A DNA stretch of 49,555 nt, taken from positions 1 through 49,555 of the forward strand of contig JARBJD010000446.1 of the NCBI GenBank assembly GCA_033064195.1, written 5' to 3'. This document shows, in pieces, positions 42,803-49,555 of this stretch. The notes under the pieces were generated by a model. It saw only the letters and a program-made list of their open reading frames with translations. It was not told the origin of the DNA and ran no database searches. Position 1 is the stretch's first letter; every line of letters begins with the position of its first letter. Source of the DNA: Blattamonas nauphoetae. Lineage: Eukaryota > Preaxostyla > Oxymonadida. Made by a program: the position numbers and the translations under genes.

Positions 42803-42880
42803 ATCTAACCCAATACAAAGGTTTCTGTTCCATGTCGGAGATATCTCACTCTTCCTCACTCAGTCTTAAATCTGTGATCA
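42803..42880. repeat. Right inverted terminal repeat of the DIRS element
   Basis: Bases 42803-42855 are the inverted copy of 38381-38432; the outer part to 42880 is right-specific and pairs with the internal complementary region. Confidence 0.85.
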
Positions 42881-43048
42881 CTTCAGAAGCCACTTTGGGG
42901 AATCTTCTCAAAGGGGCGAGATGTGGTCAGTTTCGAATGTGATTGGAGTGAGATGCGAGATGATGAATGGTTCCTTGACGGAGGGAGTGAGATGGTGGAT
43001 GAAGAAATGAATAAAGAATGAGTTGGGTCATGATAGAGACAGGACGTT

Positions 43049-46000
43049 CTACTCTTCGGGATGATACGAGAGGAACTCGGCAACTTCAGAAAGTGTTGGA
43101 CGATGGTTCGGATCGGCTTGCACACAGCGACGGATCAGAGCGACGAACTCCTCGTTCTTCAGAGTGTCCATTTTTGGTCCAATGCCAGTTGCGGATTGCT
43201 TTTGAGCATTCACAGCATCAAGTGCTCCAAACGGCACTTGTCCAGTCTCAATTTCCCACAAGACCAGGCCAAGACTGAAAACTGCCGCTTTGTGCTGATC
43301 CACAGCACTCCATCCACAAGCCACCACTTCAGGCGCTCTCCATCGCAGTCCATCCATTCCCGCTTGTTCCACATACTTCGGAAGGTGTTGGAGAGTTTCA
43401 GTGGCTTCTGACGTTGAATGCAGCTGGTTCATGTGAGCTTCTTCCTGTTCGGCTTCAGTCGAGCGCATTTGGAGCCTCAGCTGCACATTTCCGAGTGGGT
43501 CAACGAGAATCCAGTGCGACGACAGGCGTGTCATGACATCGCTCGCTTGTCTCTTCGCCAGCACTGCCATCAGACCATCCACCACCTGCTGACCCACTTT
43601 CCGCTTCGGTATCTCTCTCTTCTCAACGTGCAGCATCGAAAAGAGCGTCGTGGAAGCACAAACAAGCGACACTTCGAAGCCTCCGTTGCACGCCATCACT
43701 TCCATCGGTTCTCCTTTCGGCACGGACAGTGATTCCACTCCTTGCGAGGAGAGGGTGACGTCGGTGGAGAGTGCACTGGATGAGTCGAACGCGGAATGGG
43801 TTCTTCTGTTTGTGTGGAGGATGTCATTCGTCTGGCTGTCCTGTGCTTCTGTCTCTTTCTGAGTCTGTTGAGCTTTCTTCTGTTTCCGTCGGTTGACGAG
43901 AACGACGAGGACGATTGCGAGGACGAGTGCAACCAGCAGACACGCAACCAGCGGAATCAGCCAGCTCAGCAGTTTCTTCATTTCGGGTGACATCGCCTTC
44001 TTGTCATTGAGATCTTCTGTTTCAGGTTGTGTTTTGTCTTCTGGCGCTTCGGCATCCTCTGGTTCGTCTGGAGGGACATATGATGATTGTGGGATGTGGA
44101 ATGAGATCAAGTCGTTCATCAGCACAAACAGGGAGTCTGTTCCAGGCGCTGGAACGATTGATTCTATTGTGTATGTTGTGTCGTGGGTCAGCAGCTTCCC
44201 ATCTCCAATCACTTTGAACTCTTTCGTTGCTCCGAACTTGGAGTTCACTGTGATGGTCAATGCCACAGGTTTCCCTCCCTCCAACACAATCAAGTCGTAC
44301 GATCCACACACTTCTTTGTCGAAGTGAAGAACAACAAATGCTGATTGGGGATCTGAGTCGATGAGATGGGCTGTGGCGTCTTGGAGTGTGGAGAGGAAGG
44401 GATTCTTGGGTGTGGTGAACGGGAGGAAGGAGGGAGTTGCAGCGAGGTTGAACGCCCACGCCTCGACCGGGATTGTGAGGGGTTGTATCCAGACTGCATT
44501 GGCGGATCCCGCGACAACTCCAACAATCGAAGTGATGACATAGCGAGTGTTGAACTTCAGACTGTATTCTGACCCAGATACCAGAGTCCCTGTCCCGTTG
44601 ACGAACAATATTCGCAATCGTGTTTCTGTTCCATCCATCTTTTTCAGCTTCACTTCATATTCCTGCGATGTCAGCGGTGTCTTCCCCTGCAGCTCCAACT
44701 CGATCTTTCCTGTCACCTCATTCAGTCTCACTGTTGGTGCCTCTGTCAGACGCGAACTGATCGTATCGAACTCGGGATCGAAATATCGTTCAGACTTGGC
44801 GATCCATTTCCAGTCGTCATAATTCGTTCCGACGATCATTCCACTTGAGTCGGAACTGACGGTTGTAAAACAAGTCTCAAAATGGAGTGTGGGCAGGAGG
44901 CTGGGACGGATGATGATGAGCGCGAGATCAGTGAATTTCGTTGCATTCTCTGTCAAATTCACATCCTTGGATGAGAAGAAAGTGGTATCTTCTCCAACAG
45001 AATTCCCGACAAACAAGACTATCGAGAACGAAAGAAGTGAAGAAGAAAATGTGTTGACGATGCAGATGGCACCAGTCGTTCCCGACGAACAGTTCTTGAC
45101 GAGAACGCGCGTGAGATTGAGTTCATTCTGGGACCTTGATGCAATCGCGCTCCCCGCATGTCTGGACGAGCATTCGATAAAGTAATTATCGATCATAGTC
45201 AGCACAACATTCTCAGCCAGAAATATTCCCCCACCGAATGTGATCGCAGATTCGCTGAACACCTCACATTCTCGAAACCACGTGTCGGAAGCAGAAAGAC
45301 TGAGAACTCCTGAAAGATGGACACCGCCTCCTCGTCCCCTCGCTGTGCAGTTTGTGAAGTAAGACTCTGTCAATCTGAACGATCTCTCAGTGATCGGATC
45401 TGAAGTGTAACGTCCATAAAGACAGAGAGCGCCTCCACACGAATTGTCTGCTGTGGTCGAACAATGCGTGAAGTCGCAGCCACCGATGCACACACCATCC
45501 ACAACACTCACGTAAAGAGCACCTGCCCTCGCAGTTGACGAGCAGGACGTGAAGCGCGACGATACGGCTGTGAAACACTTGTTTCCGATGTGATTCTTGT
45601 TGGACACAAACACAGCCGCCCCTGCGTCGCCAGCGAATGCAAAGCCAGTGAAGGAGCACAAACTGACTGTCACAGTCCCTGGGCAGTCGTTGAAAGTGAG
45701 TGGGCGTGCGCTCGATTGATACTTGGAGCCCTTGAAGCTGCAGTACCAGAACTTCGCGGATGTCTCTTGGCTGTCGTCGACACTCGTGAAATCATACACT
45801 GTGCCGTCCTTGAAGTCTTCGGGAAGGCACTCAATCGGCTTGTGGGGAGCGGATGGTTCTTCTTCGGGCTCAGGTTCATGTTCCGGTTCAGGTGTTTCAG
45901 CAGGAGGGGTTTTTACGGGATCTGATGTACCGCCAGGGTCTTCTGGTGGAGCGTAAGTGGGGTCGAATGGTTCGGTGTCGGTGTTGGGGGAGGAGAGGAG

Positions 46001-46951
46001 GGAGGAGAAGGAGGAATTCGAGCACAAAACTGAGCCTCCAGTGTTCATGTCCCGGATCGTCGAGCCTGATAAATGCGAACTCGTCAACGACACAACACAT
46101 CCCAACATCTTCTGATTTCAATGTGGAAGGTGTGGCAGGCGGGAAGAGCCAATCGAACTCATGTTCACAAATGAGCAGCCAATCAGCGATGAGGATATTG
46201 TTCCAACATCTTTTTGACTTTTAAGAGTTGTTCGTGTCAGTGAGAGGCCAATCCCGTCTTTTCCCAACACTTTCTAGGAGTTGAACGAGCAATCAACCAT
46301 CGACACCGAAACTGACTTGCCGACGTATCCAAATGCTGATGTTTCAACAACGCCACGCATCTGACCACTTTCACTCGAGATCGAGCATTTCTTCACCACG
46401 ACGGATGATTCTGTTGTTGAGTCTTCGATTGTCGACGAAGAAACCAGAATTGGGCTTGTCCATGGTGAGAGTTTAATTCGGCTTTCAGATATGGTTAGCA
46501 TGCTGCTCGAGACAATTTCCAGCCTTGGTGTGTCTTTTTCGTTCTTCTTCTGTCTTGGTCCTTCAGAATTGGCGATGAGTGAAATGTGGATGGATTCCAA
46601 CGACAGAGTTGAGTTGGTCAACAAGAATATGTAAGTTGCATGAGCGTGTAGATTGAACGGTTCTTCATTTGTGCTCATTTCTGACACAGATTCCGGGACA
46701 ATGTGTGTCTCTGGTTGTGAATATTGATTCGAACGTTCCCCCAACAATATAAGACACCTGTTCATAATTTCGATGTTATGTCCAATGTAGGTTCCGTCTG
46801 GGAGGGATGTAAGTTGAAATGCATTTGAATTTGGGGTTGCAGAGTTAGATATGATGTCCAGAAGTGATGTCTGAGTTGTTGGATTGGTGGAGCGGGAATT
46901 CACGGCGAACATGGATTGAAAGAGGTAGAGAACGAGTAATAGATGCAGCAT
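43049..46951 (-). pseudogene. Beta-helix receptor with pseudokinase domain, two in-frame stops
   Basis: One reading frame of 1301 codons runs from ATG 46951 (signal peptide MLHLLLVLYLFQSMFAVNS) to TAG at 43049. The ectodomain has parallel beta-helix (pectin-lyase-like) repeats with Gly/Cys/Ser-rich turns (GDAGAAVFVSNKN, CTARGRGGGVHLSG, FGGGIFLAENVVL), then beta-sandwich-like repeats, a Pro/Glu linker, a transmembrane helix (residues about 993-1020, IPLVACLLVALVLAIVLVV), and a kinase-like domain. That domain keeps RWRAPEVVA, FSLGLVLWEIETGQVPFG and the final RPTLSE but lacks HRD and DFG and has Ala for the usual Asp before the WS-type motif, so it is a pseudokinase. TAG at 46274-46276 and TGA at 46118-46120 interrupt otherwise continuous sequence (IGCSFVNMSSIGSS lies between). 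A shorter product from ATG 46108 would lack a signal peptide. Confidence 0.8.
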
Positions 46952-47361
46952 TCGGGAAACTAGTATCAAATCCACGTTCGATCCTTGTGGAGAGAGAGTT
47001 GATGAGTGATCACACCCTTGGTTTGTAGATTTGATCAAGTCGAGGCAAATTAAGATTCTATAAGTCACTTTGTCGCTCCAATCGGAGTCCAAAATCATGT
47101 AGGAGTTCTGAGACGGCTATGTACTCAGTTTTGAACACATCCCAAAATTTGTACAATTGTGATCCCAGAAGTCTTAATGCAATTGATTTGCTTATTGTCA
47201 GCTCTAGTCCACCTGGGATCGAGTAATCCGCTCAGACCATGGTCTACACTACTATCTTTGGAAGGATTCATCGATGAACACCGAATCTCTCCAAAACACA
47301 ATCAACAGCCCGAAACTCTTGAAATAGTGCTTCCGAACGACGGCTTCCATGTATCACATTA
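46952..47361. other. Promoter-side flank of the receptor gene up to the telomeric array
   Basis: No gene is seen. The sequence changes to subtelomeric repeat character at 47362. Confidence 0.4.
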
Positions 47362-47438
47362 TAGGGTTAGGGTTAGGGTTAGGGTTAGGGTTAGGGTTAG
47401 GGTTAGGGTTAGGGTTAGGGTTAGGGTTAGGGTTAGGG
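47362..47438 (+). repeat. Interstitial telomeric array 1 (TTAGGG)n
   Basis: About 13 perfect TTAGGG units run with the G-rich strand toward the right. They are followed directly by CAACCTACTCCTAAACC, a degenerate sequence of the opposite (C-rich) orientation. Confidence 0.98.
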
Positions 47439-48491
47439 CAACCTACTCCTAAACCTAAACCCAACCTTTTTCACCAACCTCAATCGATTCAGCATCTAAA
47501 AAAACGTATTTTTCCAAAATTTTTTTTGGGAAATTCGGAATATTTTCTACTGAACACTTAAGCATACACTTTTCGAAACTGTATTTTGAGCTTTGCTCCC
47601 CAACGAAGACTCGGAATCATGATGAAATTTTGTATGAACAACAATCGTTGATGATTACGTGTTCACACAAAAAGTTTTGAAATCGGTTGACTGTGAAGAA
47701 AGTTATGACCAAAATACACTTTTGCCCACTTTTCAGCCAAGCCGGCATGCGACCCATACCCGACCCTGAACATAACCTTTCAAAATTTTTAAAATTTAGA
47801 TCTTGCCGGGATATGATCATGGTTGAAATGTTTTGAAATATAACATTGGGATAGGGAGATATGGGCCTTTCAAAATCCAAAAATCCTAAAATCTGCTAAG
47901 TCGGCACCGACCCCGAAAAAACTCTAAGTAAAAAAAATTCAAAAATATCAAAATCATCCAAAATTGGTGTCTTTCGTTCTATCACGAACAAAACATATTT
48001 TAACAAATTTTGCAAAGTCCAAATGGACACTCCGCATGGTATGGACATGAAGATAACAAGACCGGTTCAAAAAAAACAACTTACTCAAAAATACCATTCA
48101 ACAAATCACCTATTTTTGAAAATGCGGAGACCTCATTGATCAACGATCATGGTTGCGTTTATTTGAACAGAATTCAGTCTTTGTGACGATGTAGGACTCA
48201 CAAGTTCGGATATTTGGTTGACGAAAATCAACATAGTTGGCACCATATTGCGAAAAACTCCAAGTATAAAAATCCAAAAAAATCGAAAAACACTCCAAAC
48301 TGAGCTTTATCGTTCCTTTTGAACCCAAACACATCTTTTATCATTTCATTGAATGTCAACATCGATCAATATCATTCCACTGACATGAAAAAGCCACCTA
48401 ATGATAATTACACCAAATATCAATAACAACAATGGACCAAAAATAAAAGACATTTGTCTTCCCCACAGGATTACGCTCGCTCGAAGTCGAG

Positions 48492-48543
48492 CTTGATTAA
48501 CAGTTTCTGACTAGCGCAGCGACGGCAGAAACTGTTAATCAAG
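48492..48543. repeat. Perfect 18-bp hairpin in subtelomeric unit
   Basis: Arm CTTGATTAACAGTTTCTG and its exact complement enclose a 16-nt loop. It is followed by a second palindrome, GAAGGGAC-TT-GTCCCTTC, near 48568-48585. The surrounding ~130 bases are GC-richer than the rest of the unit and may be a small insertion or a structured non-coding RNA segment. Confidence 0.8.
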
Positions 48544-48737
48544 GAAGAAGTGCGAAGGGAGTTGAAGGGACTTGTCCCTTCGAAGCTCTTGCTGGCAAAG
48601 TCTACAAAAACATAACAAATGCAATCTCAACACCAGGAACAGAATATCAAAACTATTGGATTTCAACAATCCTCCAGATATCTTCAATAGAATAAATACC
48701 TCTTTCTCAATTTACGATCAACATTGAAACTGGGTTT

Positions 48738-48778
48738 GGGGTTAGGGTTAGGGTTAGGGTTAGGGTTAGGGTTAGGGG
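48738..48778 (+). repeat. Interstitial telomeric array 2 (TTAGGG)n
   Basis: About seven TTAGGG units in the same orientation as array 1, again followed by CAACCTACTCCTAAACC. This array marks the start of repeat unit 2. Confidence 0.98.
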
Positions 48779-49555
48779 CAACCTACTCCTAAACCTAAAC
48801 CCAACCTTTTCACCAACCTCAATCGATTCAGCATCTAAAAAACGTATTTTCCAAAATTTTTTTTTGGGAAATTCGGAATATTTTCTACTGAACATAAGCA
48901 TACACTTTTCGAAACTGTATTTTGAGCTTTGCTCCCCAACGAACTCGAATCATGATGAAATTTTGTATGAACAACAATCGTTGATGATTACGTATTCACA
49001 CAAAAGATTTTGAAATCGGTTGACTGTGAAGAAAGTTATGACCAAAATACACTTTGCCCACTTTTCAGCCAAGCCGGCATGCGACCCATACCCGACCCTG
49101 AACATTAACCTTTCAAAATTTTTTTAAAATTTAGATCTTGCCAGGATATGATCATGGTTGAAATGTTTTTGAAATATAACATTGGGATAGGGAGATATGG
49201 GCCTTTCAAAATCCAAAAAATCCTAAAATCTGCTAAGTCGGCACCATTTGAAAAACTCTAAGTAAAAAATTCAAAATATCAAAATCATCCAAAATTGGTG
49301 TCTTTCGTTCTATCACGAACAAAAACATATTTTTAACAAATTTTGCAAAGTCAAATGGACACTCCGCATGGTATGGACATGAAGATAACAAGACCGGTTC
49401 AAAAAAACAACTTTACTCAAAAATACCATTCAACAAATCACCTATTTTTGAAATGCGGAGACCTCATTGATCAACGATCATGGTTGCGTTTTATTTGAAC
49501 AGAATTCAGTCTTTTGTGACGATGTAGGACTCACAAGTTCGGATATTTGGTTGAC
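48779..49555. repeat. Subtelomeric repeat unit 2, cut by the window edge
   Basis: Nearly identical to 47439-48222. Most differences are one-base changes in homopolymer length, with a few short indels (for example 47605 versus 48942). The unit runs off the window. Confidence 0.92.

Larger units (their letters stand above)
38344..42880 (+). mobile_element. DIRS-type tyrosine-recombinase retrotransposon
   Basis: A 4.5-kb element with the full DIRS plan: inverted terminal repeats, gag-like gene, reverse transcriptase/RNase H, tyrosine recombinase, and an internal complementary region just after the recombinase that is complementary to the outer edges of both ends. No target-site duplication is visible, as expected for this group. 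The two inverted repeats differ at about one position over their ~50-base shared core and the internal region matches the left edge exactly, so insertion is recent. It looks nearly whole, with about one break in the polymerase gene. Confidence 0.9.
47439..48778. repeat. Subtelomeric repeat unit 1 (~1.34 kb)
   Basis: From the end of telomeric array 1 to the end of array 2. The first ~780 bases recur at 48779-49555. AT-rich, with many A and T runs; no coding region. It includes a hairpin region at 48492-48600. Confidence 0.9.

Noticed and set aside
47342-47561. Open frames reading VRVRVR and GLGLGL through the telomeric array
   Set aside because: They are simple translations of TTAGGG repeats and not genes.
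1-49555. Ciliate or nucleomorph origin suggested by the tiny introns
   Set aside because: The TTAGGG telomere type, apparent standard code with TGA, TAA and TAG all used as stops, intron sizes up to 270 nt and the gene families argue against both.
1-49555. CRISPR arrays, operons or other prokaryotic systems
   Set aside because: No regularly spaced direct repeats were found, genes are monocistronic with spliceosomal introns, and no bacterial gene context is present.

Overview
The window is nuclear DNA of an intron-bearing protist with TTAGGG-type telomere repeats. The best guess, from memory of protein families and not from a search, is an oxymonad close to Blattamonas. Three things point there: a 297-aa alpha-helical repeat protein of a type I associate with that lineage, beta-helix receptor/pseudokinase proteins, and SPRY-domain families with very small introns. 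Long glutamine-rich reading frames use only CAA/CAG for Gln, which argues for the standard genetic code. The window looks subtelomeric: the right end holds two copies of a ~1.34 kb repeat, each preceded by a TTAGGG array, and most genes belong to duplicated or decaying families.

Layout. 1-4.4 kb: tandem and decayed copies of a SPRY family (type A) with dispersed repeats. 6.8-8.3 kb (-): an intact 452-aa proline/serine-rich protein. 8.45-13.3 kb (+): three type B SPRY genes alternating with a second conserved cassette (C/D). 14.1-16.4 kb (+): a protein kinase-coiled coil-SPRY fusion. 16.6-17.6 kb (-): a leucine-rich repeat gene. 18.2-23.2 kb (-): the type B and C/D cassettes again, in the same order but inverted. 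23.6-26.65 kb (-): a 772-aa charged coiled-coil protein, divergently paired with a coiled coil-SPRY gene ending at 28.2 kb. 29.5-30.3 kb (+): a C69-type dipeptidase relic. 30.6-30.9 kb: a mariner-like MITE. 31-35 kb: GTCCTAT repeats and poorly resolved exons. 35.3-35.7 kb (+): a 5'-truncated type B SPRY copy. 35.9-36.8 kb (-): the helical-repeat protein. 38.3-42.9 kb (+): a DIRS-type tyrosine-recombinase retrotransposon. 43.05-46.95 kb (-): a beta-helix receptor pseudokinase with two in-frame stops. 47.4-49.6 kb: subtelomeric tandem repeats.

Gene structure. The type B genes have three introns of 27-35 nt at fixed positions, and their two internal exons are always 87 and 221 nt. Summing the predicted exons gives an open frame in five copies (B1-B5), which validates the splice model from sequence alone. 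Several type B proteins start with a myristoylation-like MGxxxS motif. With the kinase-SPRY fusion and the membrane pseudokinase, this suggests an expanding set of membrane-associated signalling or recognition proteins, evolving by segmental inversion, gene conversion and pseudogenisation near a telomere. No partner or ligand can be read from the sequence.
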